A stretch of 64,000 nucleotides of DNA from Monodelphis domestica. Its lineage: Eukaryota > Chordata > Mammalia > Didelphimorphia > Didelphidae. Below the pieces are notes generated by a model. The model was not told the DNA's origin and ran no database searches. It saw only the letters and a program-made list of their open reading frames with translations. The stretch is from contig NC_077234.1 of assembly GCF_027887165.1 (NCBI RefSeq), positions 166,876,210 to 166,940,209 on the forward strand, written 5' to 3'. Shown one piece after another: positions 43,215 through 54,760 of this stretch. Every line of letters starts with the position of its first letter. Within the stretch, counting starts at the first letter, position 1. The translations under genes were made by a program, and so were the position numbers.

Positions 43215-43290
43215 TATAATTCCAGCATTTAGCATAGCACAGGCACTAATGCACACATTAGGCTCTTAATAAAGGTTGTCATTCTATTCC
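43215..43290 (+). mobile_element. L2/MIR terminal fragment
   Basis: TCCAGCATTTAGCATAGCAC then TAGGCTCTTAATAAAGGTTG is the terminal pattern. Confidence 0.55.
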
Positions 43291-43914
43291 ATTACTCCTC
43301 TTTTTTCAAGAGAAAAAATGAGCAGCCAGCTTCATTGCCCTTCTCCTATGGGATCCTATCCATGAAGGAATCATCCTGACTTGGAGAGGGGTGAACAAGA
43401 TTACAGTGAAATCTGTTGGTGCCTCTCCATGACTCGCATTTAGACAACCCATATGGACATACACATCTTACAAGGTCAACATACACCTTACATTTGTAAG
43501 ATGAGAGTTCTATACCAGATCATCTTCAATGTGTGTTACAACTCTTAAAGTCTTTATATAGTTCTATCAACTACTATATAAGTAGTTATTGGGCAGTGTT
43601 GTCTACTACGAGAAACCTTTGCAGGTGGAAACTGACACCATGGATAAATAATACAGTCAGTCTATTTCCTGTAAAGGGCCATATAGACGATGCCAGCAAA
43701 TGCAGTTCATCACTCTAGCTCTAACATCCACATTCTTATAGAGTGTATTTTTATGACTCCCAGGATTCATACACAAAATTATGTTAATGGAACCATAAGT
43801 TATAAGGCATTTGTCCTTGCCCTTTGAATAACTAAAGAGAGAAATCTGAAAGCATGTTTGTCCTTGGTACATTTTGAGCTTTGTCTAGTTCACTGTGAAT
43901 GTCTACTCTATACA

Positions 43915-43985
43915 ACATTATCCAGCAAATAACTGTTGAGTGCATATTTTGGGCATAGCACTGTACTTGGGAGAGATAAAAACAT
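43915..43985 (-). mobile_element. L2 terminal fragment, antisense
   Basis: CCAGCAAATAACTGTTGAGTG, GGCATAGCACTGTACTTGGG in plus are antisense L2 text. Confidence 0.5.
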
Positions 43986-44014
43986 ATAAAGGACATGCAG
44001 CATGGGGTAGCAGC

Positions 44015-44245
44015 AAATCCAAGCTTTGTTAGTTTAGGTGATTCTTCATTTCAGTACTGCCTCTGCCAATAATTGTCTTTATGAACATTTGGAATTCACT
44101 TAAGTTTTCCCAGTTTGTTTTCTTCTCTGTACAATGGAGGTAAAAATATCTGCTAGGTCTTCAGGGTTAGTGTGAGGATCAGATGATATAATGTTTGTGA
44201 AAGCATTTTGTAAATACTATATCAGTATAAAGCCTATTCTTTCTC
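44015..44245 (+). mobile_element. Marsupial CORE-SINE relic
   Basis: TTTTCTTCTCTGTACAATGG, GGTTAGTGTGAGGATCAGATG and AAAGCATTTTGTAAATACTAT follow the core and tail of Ther2-like SINEs. Confidence 0.65.
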
Positions 44246-44260
44246 CTAACAGCCTCCCTC

Positions 44261-44273
44261 NNNNNNNNNNNNN
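44261..44273. other. Assembly gap (13 N)
   Basis: Thirteen undetermined bases. Together with the long tetranucleotide array 280 bp away they mark a locally unreliable stretch. Confidence 1.
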
Positions 44274-44554
44274 CTCCTTTTTCTCCTCTGTTCCTTTTTT
44301 TTCATCTTCTTGAGTCCTGGTTCGAAAGAACTATGATTGCACAAACACATTTTGGATAGGTAATGGTAAATAGGGGGAACCAGTCAGTGTTTTAAGAATT
44401 TATTAATAAAATGGAAAGGTGAGAGAGGAGAGAGAGAAGAGATAGACAGATTATAGATTCTCCATTTAGCTGAAGCAATACTGGCAGTCATTCTCTTCAA
44501 GAGCAGAAGTCCAGAGCCCCTCATGCTTCTCTTGCTGGCCTTATATATTAGATC

Positions 44555-45023
<469 letters not shown>

Positions 45024-45029
45024 CATTGA

Positions 45030-45657
45030 TTTTTAGGCTGAGATTAGGGGATGCCAAGCTATTAGATATGATGGTAGGTTGCATCTACCATTGGGGTCAT
45101 GGAGGGATGGAGCTAGTTTTCTTCACACAAATACCTTTATCTCCTCACACAGGAAAAGAACCCAGCAACTGGTAGATGTGGGTTCCTAGCATTGCAAAAA
45201 TGTACACACTAACTAGAAATGGAATGTTTTATAATGCTACCAACAAAAGCATTTTGACTGATTATTTACAATGCACTCTAGATTTCCAAAGATCTCCTAT
45301 GTTTTTTTTTTCTCAGCCATGTTTTATATGTGTGAATTTAAACTTGAGAGAATTTTAGCTTCTTCTTAGAATAAATTTCTTCATTAGGCATGCCCTGCTT
45401 TTCTTGCAATGTATATTGTAGCTGTCCTGCCATATGTTGCCATCTGTTTTCTGTGAATATATGCAAAACATTTTTACACAAAATGATGGATTAGTGAGCA
45501 TCTTAAGGCCCTGAAGGCCATTTTATCATGGCCTTAAATAATCTGACATTCATCTAAAAAGTGTCATTTAATTTGTGGAGAAGTGAGCAGTAGAATTATC
45601 ATAGTTAAATGTCCAATGTGATTTTAGACTATAAAAGACTACCTCATGTTTCTACCC
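45030..45657. other. Unassigned spacer
   Basis: Nothing was recognised; the 60-residue frame at 45176 has no support. Confidence 0.4.
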
Positions 45658-46724
45658 TGTTAGGAAATATGCCAGCTTTCAGGATTGGGTAGAAACCCAG
45701 AGTTTTATTTTTTAAGTCCCCTTTACTATTATTAAAAACTGGTCCAAACCTAAATCTAAAGTACTAGATGCTTTATTTGGGTTCAAACAGGGAAGGAGTC
45801 ATAAGGGTATCAAGTAGTGAAAATGAGGGGTACAGGAAGCCCTACTACTTGTTCCCTCTGGCTGATAGTCCCTCCAAAGTTTAGGGGTTCAAGGCTTTCC
45901 CAGCCTTGATCCTTCTTCTTATCTGTTACCCATTGATCCCTACTCCTAAGCTAACTAGCTTTGAATTCAGGATCCCAGGAACAAGTAAGGGAGAGATAGA
46001 GAGGGATCCTTGAAAAAAGATCTCTATGGATGGCTTTCTTCAAAGTCCCAGTCCACAATATCCATTGATGGCTTTGATTGCTGTTATTAAGAGTTGAGTG
46101 AGAGGTATCCAGGGGTTCAGGAATAGACAATTGATCTCCAGAGAGACAGCCTAGGAGATCTGCTTCTTCACGCAGGCTCCCAGCTAGAAGAAGTGAGGAA
46201 GTGAAGTGGCTCATTGGCTCTCAGCTTCTGATTCTGAATTGGAATTTTTCAGTTTTTTCTTCTTACTCCTCCCCCACTCTCTCTGCTCAAAGTGGATTAT
46301 CTCTCCTCGTATCTTACAATACTCTGTTGCCCTACTTCCCCAATACTGACTTCCCAATCAGCTGAATCTACAGTAATTATCTACTCCTAGGATCTGCTCC
46401 TTTTATACTGGCCTAAATAGACAGACTAGACCTTAGACTAAATCTGTACCCATGTCCTGTTTGTATTTATCCTTGGTGAATTGATCTCTCTTCAGACTTA
46501 TGTGCATCTCTAGAGTAATTGATTATGTGTCCAAGTTCATATTCTAGACTGTTGTCTAGTTTGGGTTATCATTTTATATTCATAGTCTGTGCCTTTCCTG
46601 TTCTGACTCATCCAAGTATCTTAGGAGCTCTGGTTTTGACATTGTGAGATCTGATTTGCCCTAAACACTGTAAGAGAATTGACATCAAAATCCTTGGCAG
46701 ACATCTTTGAAAGGATTCCCAACA
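45658..46724 (-). mobile_element. Solo LTR of a different ERV family
   Basis: On the minus strand it starts TGTTGGGAATCCTTTCAAAG (46724) and ends ...CATATTTCCTAACA (45658), 1,067 bp. A clear TATA box, CAGTATAAAAGGAGCAG, lies at about 46391-46411. AATAAA lies near 45775, about 115 bp before the end. Sequence and promoter differ from the A/C superfamily. No flanking target duplication could be confirmed. The 87-residue frame at 45951-46214 is incidental. Confidence 0.75.
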
Positions 46725-46762
46725 CCTGAGTGATATATCAATTTAAATGAGAAACATGAACT

Positions 46763-48185
46763 CAATCAATTAGTCAATAAACATTTATTAAGCATCTTTT
46801 TTTTTTTGGCCAGGCATGATGTTAAATGTTGGGGATACAAAGAAATGTAGGACATTTCCTAATTTCAAAGAGCTCACAGTCTAAAGGAAGAGACAACATG
46901 AAAACAATTGTGTAAAAAGAGGTTTTATATGTGTATACATATATTTTTATATTTATATATAAATAATCAGTAGAAGTAAGGCACTAAAAATAAGGAGGAA
47001 GGGAGAATTGTAACTGGCACTTGATGGAAGTCAGGTGAGTCATGAGGTGAAGATAAAGAGAATTCCAGGCATGGATTATGGTGAGGCTAGTGAAAATACT
47101 CAGAATTTTTGTTTGTGGAATAGAAAGCAAGTCAGTACTGATGGATCACAAAATACATGGTTTTGGGGATAAGGTGTGAGAAGATTAGAAATGTACAGGA
47201 AGGGTAAGTTATGAAAGACTTTGAATGCCAGAGGATTTCAGATTTGATTCCAGAGGTAATAGGGAACTACTGGAGTTTATTGAGTAAGTGGGTGACATGA
47301 TCAGCTGTGCTTTAGGAAGACCACTTTGACAGCTGAGTAGAGGATTGTTGAGAGAGACTTGTGACAAGGAGAGAAATCAACAGGCCATTTTGATGTCTTT
47401 GATTTGAGGGTCATGCAAAATAATAAAAGTGTCAGACTTAAGAACGATACATATTCTAGAGATGTTATGAAAGTAAAATTAACAGGCCTTGGCAACAAAT
47501 TGAATGTGGTGTGTGTGTGTGTGTGTGTATGTATGTTGGATGAGTAGTTGAGGATGACTTAAGCTGTGAGCCTGTGTGAGTAGGAAGTTGCTGCTGCCTT
47601 TGACAATAATTGAGAAGTTAGCAAGAATGGAGGGGTCTGGGGAGGAAAGGCAATGAGTTCAGTTTGGAGTATGTTGAATTTCAGATCTTTATAGGATATC
47701 TAGTTCAATATATCTAATAAACAATTGGAGATATGGGAATGGAGGTCAGGAGAGGTTAGGGCTGAATCAGTAAATTTGAGAATCTTCAACACAGAACTGA
47801 TAATTGAAACCACAGGATCCAATTAGATCACCAAGTAAAACAGTACAGAGGGAGAAGAGAAGAGAATCTTAGGCAGAGCCTTGTGGGACACTCAGTTAGT
47901 GGGCACGGATTGTTTGAAGATCCAGCCAAAAAAAGCTTAGAAGGAGCAGTTAGGTAAGAAGAGAATCATGAGTAAGTAGTGTCAGGATTATTTGGAGGGT
48001 ATTTGGAGATCACAAAAGTGATCAATAGTGTCAAAGACTGTAGAGAGCTTAAACAGGATGAAGATTAAGAAAATGATTAATAGCAATTAAAAGTTCACTA
48101 GTACCTTTGACGACAATAGTTTGGGTTGAATTATGATATAAGAAATCAGATTGTAGACAGTTTAGAAAAGAGAAGAAAAGAAACA
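46763..48185 (-). mobile_element. L2 LINE with ORF2 remnant, antisense, 1.4 kb
   Basis: From AATAAACATTTATTAAGCATC (plus) it passes through the 3' UTR, GGGAACTACTGGAGTTTATTG and GTCAGACTTAAGAACG-like blocks. It reaches ORF2 text such as GAGATCACCAAGTAAA-, CCTTGTGGGACACTCAG- and AATCAGATTGTAGACAG near 48140. It is colinear with the 41-kb copy and about as diverged. A GT microsatellite lies inside it. Confidence 0.83.
47508..47537 (+). repeat. (GT)n microsatellite
   Basis: About eleven GT units followed by GTATGTATG, within the L2 copy. Confidence 0.95.
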
Positions 48186-48189
48186 GAGG

Positions 48190-48300
48190 CATGAATCAGA
48201 GAATGTAAATCTAGAAAATCTAGTTCAATTGCTTTGTTTTATAGATGAATAAAATGGAACCCAGAGAAGTTGAATTGTCCTACAAGGTAATTACAGCATG
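48190..48300 (+). mobile_element. MIR/Ther relic
   Basis: AATGTAAATCTAGAAAATCTAG, TTTTATAGATGAATAAAATG and CCCAGAGAAGTTGAATTG are consistent with a Ther1-like SINE. Confidence 0.6.
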
Positions 48301-48329
48301 CTTTTTACCACACCATGATCATATGTAGG

Positions 48330-49124
48330 ACAATGTGATGGTGTGACTATTTATTTGACTATTTGACAATAATGTATGCATTGTAATAAAAAATTCTTGT
48401 TTTTTAAAAATTATATATCAGGAAAGTCCAATTTGTTCATATGTTATGCATACAGAATTTAAGAGGCTTGAACATGAAGTAGGTAAGTTAAAATTGAATT
48501 TCACACCACTAGAACTATATCCAAAGGCAACATTTAAGGATTTTCACCAGGGTCATATGAACACATGATTTAATTAAATGAATTAATAAGCATTTATTAA
48601 GCACCAGGATCTTATAGCGTATCTAATACAAAATCATCATTTTTCAAAGAAACTAAGGCTGAGAGATATATTGGTTAGTGTTTTATTGTAAAACTTTAAT
48701 ATGACAGAGTGAAAGAATGGACCCATTAGGAGCATGAAGTAGGGAAAATTCATATAGGATAATCATTATAACTCTAAGTACGTAAAGATCTGTGGTGGAA
48801 AACATTTTCAGTGCACCAAAATTTTAAAGACCTTCAGAGGAACATAGCCTACATTTAGCATGGATTATTGAAATCTACAGAAAATCCCCAAACCTCACTT
48901 GAATCAATAGATGCTACCTTGCCTCTCAAAACCAGAGCAGTAGTCAAAGTAATTTTTGTTTCATCAATATAATTTAATAGAAGTTGTGTCTTATTATGAG
49001 ATACTTATTTGAAATTTCTTGTATTCAGTATCTCTCCTTGACTGTGGTGATTCTATGATTTTATTAACTAAGTTGACTCTCAGAGCTAAGACTAAGATTC
49101 TGAAAAATGTGGATGAATGCCAAA
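48330..49124. other. Mostly unassigned spacer
   Basis: A short L2/MIR-end fragment in antisense (AATAAGCATTTATTAAGCACC) lies near 48582. Nothing else was recognised. Confidence 0.4.
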
Positions 49125-49375
49125 GTCAGTTAGTCATTAAATTATTACTAAGTGCCTACTATGTGCTAGATACTGTTCTAAGTATTGAGAATATAGACAA
49201 AGATAAGAGATAATCCTTGCTTTCAAAGAATTCATAATCTAATGGGGAGAGAACATGCAAATAACTATGTACAAACAAGATATATATAAGATAAATTGGA
49301 AATAAATGACAGGGAAGGCACTAAACGTAAGTGACCAGAGAAAGAGGAGGGAAAAGTTTCAAATCAGATAATTAC
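49125..49375 (-). mobile_element. L2 LINE 3' end, antisense
   Basis: GTGCCTACTATGTGCTAGATAC, CTTTCAAAGAATTCATAATC, ATGTACAAACAAGATATATAT and GGGAAGGCACTAAACG are the antisense L2 3' UTR, close to the 3285 and 46763 copies. Confidence 0.78.
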
Positions 49376-50946
49376 CTTTTAAAGAGCTGGTTCAATTTTA
49401 TTAAATAAAAAAGAATATATTGTCTTATTTTTGTCCTTCCTCCATGTTCCTCTACTCCATCTCCACTCCCCAAACAGGTTTAATACAGATAACAAATATG
49501 ACCAAAGCAAGAATTATAAAATTTGTCTCTCATATATGTCTCTCATAAATCATAAATATAATTTAATTAAAATTAAAACTAAGAGACTCTGAGTTTTGAA
49601 TCTGAAATAAGTCAAGATTGTCACTTTGCCACCTAAAGGAATCTTGAATGGTCTTAAGGATTATGTGGAAATTGACTCATAATAAGACCTTTTTAGAGAA
49701 AAGTAAAAGAATTACCTGTAGAATTTTCCACTGAGCTGGATCCAGCAAGTAGTACCTGCCAGTGAACTGGAGCTAAGGGCCAAATATAGAGATATTCAAC
49801 TTCATGGGAACCAGGAATGGAGCTATCAGTAAGGAAAATGGGTTTTCATACTCAGGGTATGTGAATAATTCTTATGGACAAATGTCATACCTACATGTTT
49901 GTGCCTAAGTCCCTGTTAATTGTCTTTGAGGAAAGACATGGACACTTTGGTGATTATAAAGATGGAAAAATTTGGGTGTGACAATCATTTAGTTCCAGTC
50001 TCTTTCTTCAGAGTTGATTTGGTGAATCTTGCTGGATAAGCAGTTACTCCCTCCCTCTCTACTATTTAATGTGTATTCTTCCTGAAACTTTTCTCTCAGT
50101 TGAAGATGTCCTTTCTTGGTAGAGGAGGTCCATTTTTCAGTCATTGGTTTCTGGGTAACTATGTTTTCTTGCTAGCACTTCCCAAATAAGATCTTGATTT
50201 TTATTTGCAGGTGAAAAAATAATACTATGTTTCCATTCCTATGAGTGGTGAATCTGAATCTAAAATCAGCAAAAAGACCTAATTGCACATGATTTGGAAA
50301 GACAGGAAAGAGTAGAGTCTCTGAGTCATTTTAAGAGGTACATGTATCCTGGACGCTGTGACATAAAGCCTTTAAGAGTATATGGTAGTGACAGATAATA
50401 ATGCCACATCTTTGAATCAACAGGCATATACAGGATGATCACAGAAAGAAATGGGACGAAAATAACCCCGAGGCATTAAGGTTAACATGTGGTTAATGAT
50501 GTGACTATTTTCTGTCTTTTTACTTGGCAGGTACCTTTTGCCTTTAGTATTTAGAACACCAGTCAATGGAAGGTGGCATTTCCCAAATGCTATTTCTTAC
50601 TGAAAGGTTAGCACATTAATGACATTTCAGGAAGAACACAAAGTTATTTTGTTTTCTTCTTCTACATACGAGAAGGTAAAAGGCATCTCATCTCAGACAA
50701 ACCCAGAGTTTGAGTGAAAGATAGATCTTAGAGGAATCACACAATTATAATTTATAAAACTTCACTGACCTCACAATTTTTCATAAGTGCAGAGTTGGCC
50801 TATCACTTTGGCACATACAAATTGAATACAGATTTCTGAGACCTGTTTTGGTTGACCTGGGAAAGCAGAACTCAAATTAATGGGTGGAATTTATAAATAG
50901 ATAGACTAAGACTCAGTCTAAAATAAATTAGAAATTAGGGTTTTTC
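49376..50946. other. Unassigned spacer, 1.6 kb
   Basis: No repeat, exon or structured RNA was recognised. It may be single-copy intergenic DNA. Confidence 0.4.
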
Positions 50947-51131
50947 AAAAATAGGAGTTATACTAACAACATGGCAATGGGTTCAAGTCAAGAACACATA
51001 TGATACCAGTGGAATCACACGTCGGCTACGGGGGATTGGAGGGAGGAAAAGAAAATGATCTTTGTCTTTAATGAAAAATGCATGGAAATGATCAAATAAA
51101 ATACTATAAAATTAAAAAAAATAGGAGTTAT
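50947..51131 (+). mobile_element. Tiny 5'-truncated L1 insertion with 15-bp target duplication
   Basis: AAAAATAGGAGTTAT occurs at 50947-50961 and again at 51117-51131. Between them lie 155 bp of L1 3' UTR: ACATGGCAATGGGTTC, CCAGTGGAATCACACGTCGG, CAAATAAAATACTATAAAAT and an A-tail. The perfect duplication and clean tail show an L1 target-primed insertion that stopped almost at once. Confidence 0.88.
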
Positions 51132-51134
51132 CAA

Positions 51135-51270
51135 GGGAAAGTTTCCTATCACTGGAGGTGTTCAAATGGGAGACAAGTTATTGGGACATTTTATTCTCTC
51201 ATGCTTGGTTGGATTGGATTGAGATGGCCATGGATGATCTTCCCAATTCCACAATTCAATGATTCTTTAT
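51135..51270 (+). mobile_element. CR1/L3-type LINE 3' terminal fragment
   Basis: CTATCACTGGAGGTGTTCAA, GGTTGGATTGGATTGAGATGG and CAATTCAATGATTC correspond to the 3' end of CR1/L3 LINEs, which finish in an ATTCTATG-type repeat. Confidence 0.6.
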
Positions 51271-51361
51271 ATCTAAAATATATACATAAAATGTTCCCTT
51301 CTTTTTGAGATGGAAAAGTGATGGATGAGATAGCTTATGTTAGTTATTACCTATCTTTTAT

Positions 51362-51575
51362 CATATGACCATAGACACAGCGTTGGAAAGGACCCTAGAC
51401 ACATTTAGTCTAACCTCTTCATTTTTGCAAATGAGAATCTTACAGTTGAGAGATGTTAAATGGTTTCTCTCAGGTCACATTGAGAGCAATGATGAGAACT
51501 GGGGTTTAGTCCCAGGTCCCCTGACTCCAAAAAACTGTGCTCTCCTCTGCATCATTATGCCTTCTGCCATACTAT
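51362..51575 (+). mobile_element. MIR/Ther1 SINE
   Basis: GTTGGAAAGGACCCTAGACA, CTAACCTCTTCATTTTTGC, TCAGGTCACATTGAGAGC and CCCAGGTCCCCTGACTCC give a nearly full Ther1 copy. The 83-residue frame over it is chance. Confidence 0.78.
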
Positions 51576-52194
51576 GCTACCTCATATTCTATAACAATAC
51601 GCCTCAATTAGGATAGTGGAAACTTGAATATTGAATAGATATATTTTATGCCACAAACATTTCCTTTTATATTATGGAATCTACATCAGAGACAGTGTTT
51701 ACATAAAACCCAGAAAAGATGAAATTAGATTTAATGTCTCAATTATTGACTGGCAGGGAATGTGTCCACTGAAGACTTGAAAAACCCTATCAACCCCAGT
51801 GCCTTTAATTAATTAGTTGTGTTAATTAAATACGATTCCATATTCTCACTGGCTACAATCTGCAATAGCAATTGTTATGGAGCAATAGAGGAAGGAAGAC
51901 TATTACCCTCAAAAATTCTGGTGAAGAATTACATTAAAGTCACTTGGAAAGGATTCATAAGGCAAATGTGAAATTTACTAAAGGCTAGTTATATGTGAAT
52001 CGAGGTTAAATATTTCATAACTTAACTTTAACTTCATTCTTTACAATTTACCATCAACCTTCAAATACCATATGTGAAAAGATGTAATCAGGCAATATTA
52101 AAAGGTTGTGACTTTTTTTAGATGAGAAGGATTCTTTAAAATCCTTTTCTGGGAATAAGTGCTGCCCAACATGATTAAGAGTGTTATTTCTGGG
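51576..52194. other. Unassigned; candidate conserved noncoding block
   Basis: 51730-51960 carries TTTAATTAATTAGTTGTG and GTTAATTAAATACGATTCC, a cluster of homeodomain-type TAATTA sites, without repeat homology. A role as an enhancer is speculative. Confidence 0.3.
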
Positions 52195-52335
52195 ATCCCA
52201 GCTTACTTACTGTTATGTGGCTTTAAAGATAATTTCCCAGACATGATCTTACTTAATCATTACAACAAGCTTCTAGGGCAATTATGATTACTCCCTTTTT
52301 ACAGATTAAGAAACCGAGGCTCAGATACTTATTTT
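52195..52335 (+). mobile_element. MIR SINE fragment
   Basis: ACATGATCTTACTTAATCAT, TTTTTACAGATTAAGAAACC and GAGGCTCAGATACTTA follow the MIR core. Confidence 0.68.
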
Positions 52336-52444
52336 GATCACTTGCAATATTTAAGTTTTTCTATTTAACTGTCAAAATTTATTCACCCCTCATAATCTGA
52401 TTATAGCTAGATTCATTTTTCATTGCATGCCAGAACAAATTCAA

Positions 52445-52690
52445 AAATTCAATCCAATTATAAAGTGCCTACTTACATGCAAGACGTTATGTTAAGTACT
52501 GGGGCTACAAAAGAAAAATAAACAAATTCAACCCATGTATGTCTGTGTGGGTTAAACCTTGTGCAAAATAAGTAAATACATGGTAATTTTGAGAAGGAAG
52601 ACAGCACTACCATCTGAAAGAGTCATGGAAGGCTTCCCCAAAGATGGGCAACTAAAAGCTTTGAAGGAAACTAAGAATTCTATAATATGG

Positions 52691-52761
<71 letters not shown>

Positions 52762-53195
52762 AATGTAAAGGTTGGAGGCTGGAGATGAAATACCAAATCT
52801 GGAGATCAGCAAGGAGGTCAATATGACTGCAACAGAGAGAACATGTTTGGGAGTGATATGAAATAAGTTTGGATCCAAAATAAATCCAACAGAATGTAAG
52901 CTCCTTGAAGGATGGGACTTTTTGTCAAATTGAATCAAAATTGAATCAAATTGAATACTTTTGATTTTATCCTAAAGATGGTAGGGAAGGTACTGGACAG
53001 GACAGTGATATAATTTGACTTGTCTTTAGGAAAATTATTTTGGTAACTATATGGAAGATGGATTGAAAATGGATGAGAGGGGAAGCAGGGAGACCAATTA
53101 TAAGGCTATGGTAATCAGGCGAGAGGTAATCAGGATATGAACTAGGGTAGTGACCATTACTTGGAGAGAAAGGGATTATGTGTAAAAAATTATAT
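52445..53195 (-). mobile_element. L2 LINE 3' half, antisense
   Basis: AAAGTGCCTACTTACATGCAAG, GTACTGGGGCTACAAAAG, GATTTTATCCTAAAGATGG, GAAGCAGGGAGACCAATTATAAGGC are the antisense blocks also seen at 41 and 47 kb. A TA microsatellite sits in the middle, and about 70 bp near 52873-52945 do not match. Confidence 0.75.
52693..52759 (+). repeat. (TA)n microsatellite
   Basis: About 33 TA units. The poly-Ile/Tyr frames over it are artefacts. Confidence 0.98.
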
Positions 53196-53408
53196 GAGGA
53201 TAGAATTGGAAAAAAAGACTTGAGAAATGATGGGATATCAGAGAATAAGGGGGAAATGAATAAAGTATCAAGAACAACAATGAAATTGGGAAATTATTTT
53301 AAACATTTACTATTTACTGTCTCTACCTTGCTTGCTTTGGTTAGTTACACTTAGAAATGGCATTCACATCCTTTGGAAATAGCATCACCCCTTCCCTACT
53401 TACTAAGG

Positions 53409-53527
53409 TAAACAGGGTTAAGTGACTGCCTAAAGTCACACAGTTTGTAAGTGTCTGAGGTGAGATTTGAACTCAGGTCTTCTTGACTCCAGATCTGGCT
53501 CTCTATCTATTATGTCACCTAGCTGCC
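53409..53527 (-). mobile_element. Marsupial SINE head, antisense
   Basis: Minus strand: GGCAGCTAGGTGACATAATA, GTCAAGAAGACCTGAGTTC, ACTTACAAACTGTGTGACTTT. The tail is lost. Confidence 0.82.
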
Positions 53528-53569
53528 TTTTCTCCTACTGCAAAATACAAGTACTATGTTAAGAATAGG

Positions 53570-53705
53570 ACAGTGAAAAATGCATTTTGAAATGAGTCAG
53601 AACTATGGATTCTACTACTCTCAATGCTTCTATTTACTACTATATAGCTTCAGACAAGTCATTTCACCTTTAGCTATATTTTCCAACTCTGAAATTCTGT
53701 GATCA
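53570..53705 (+). mobile_element. MIR/Ther relic
   Basis: CAGACAAGTCATTTCACCTTT and CCAACTCTGAAATTCTGTGATC are the core and end of a Ther1/MIR SINE. Confidence 0.6.
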
Positions 53706-54394
53706 ACTCTATTATGCATGCTACTTTGCTATAAAAACATTTGGGATTCTTAGAGAGAAGACATTAATTAAACAACTAGGGATCATTCTTAAGTGCATAG
53801 AATTTCAATCTCATATCAAGTGTGGCCAAGCAAAAGATGGGAATGAGGAAATCCTTGTTCTTTAATCATCTTAATGAAAGATCTTTAAAAGCTGAAAGAG
53901 GTGTGTTGAATTTGGCTTTACTTCTAAAATCTTCAAAGGATACCTCCTTTAAGATTAAGTTGAGATTTTAATTTAATTTTTAAAAGTTCAGTTGGATCAA
54001 AGAAATTTGTGTTTTCTTTACCCTTGTTATGAATAAAGAAAAATGACTCCTCTGACTTTATACCCCTAAATGCATTATGGACACTCCCCTCCCATTTATT
54101 CGTTCAAATGGTTGTCTCTACTTTCTTTTTATTGAATTCAGAATTAATATGGCATAATATATTTTCATCCCCTAGTGTACTGTTAGATCTGCAAATTAAA
54201 TTATGTATTTGCACAACATGCATTTGTCTTTTGCATATGAATATCATGTAAAATTTGGTCATACATTTCATCTGCTTACTACTCTGTGACTTGTAGAGAT
54301 ACAGTGTTAATAGATAACATCTGGGAGAACAAAACAATGGACACTGTTGCATTTTACTAAGACACCAACATAATGATAGACTGTTTACTATGCA
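53706..54394. other. Unassigned spacer
   Basis: No repeat or exon was recognised. The 119-residue minus-strand frame (54104-54463) runs partly into a SINE and has no domain. Confidence 0.4.
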
Positions 54395-54560
54395 GCCTAA
54401 TGTAGAGGAAAGAATGCTAGATCCAGAAGCAGAAAATCTGGCATGGAGTCTTAACTTTACCATTTACATGAATTTGGGCAAGAGGTCTCACTTTCCAGAT
54501 CATCAGTGGGTTTCCTTTTCTGGAGGATGGGGATGATAAGAGGCACACTAGGTGCCTTTT
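54395..54560 (+). mobile_element. MIR/CORE-SINE relic
   Basis: GAGGAAAGAATGCTAGATCC, ATGAATTTGGGCAAGAGGTC and GGAGGATGGGGATGATAAG match a CORE-SINE in order. Confidence 0.65.
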
Positions 54561-54574
54561 TGGTCCAGTAGAAT

Positions 54575-54760
54575 GATCACTGGCTCTGGAATCCAAGGAC
54601 CTCAGTTGGAATCATACTTTTTATTCAAAATGCTTTTTTTGTATATCATTTAAACTTCCCTGGTCCTCATTTTCCTCTTCTGTAAAATGAATGACTTGGA
54701 CTAGATTCTCTCTGATGTCCCTTCCTGCTTGATATCGATGATTCTATCTCACAGCTTTAT
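54575..54760 (+). mobile_element. Marsupial CORE-SINE relic
   Basis: ATCACTGGCTCTGGAATCCA, GGACCTCAGTTGGAATCATA, TCTTCTGTAAAATGAATGAC and CCTTCCTGCTTGATATCGATG are in the right order. Confidence 0.7.

Noticed and set aside
52552..52938. 128-residue minus-strand frame with Ile-Tyr repeats
   Set aside because: Translation of the TA microsatellite and flanking L2 DNA.
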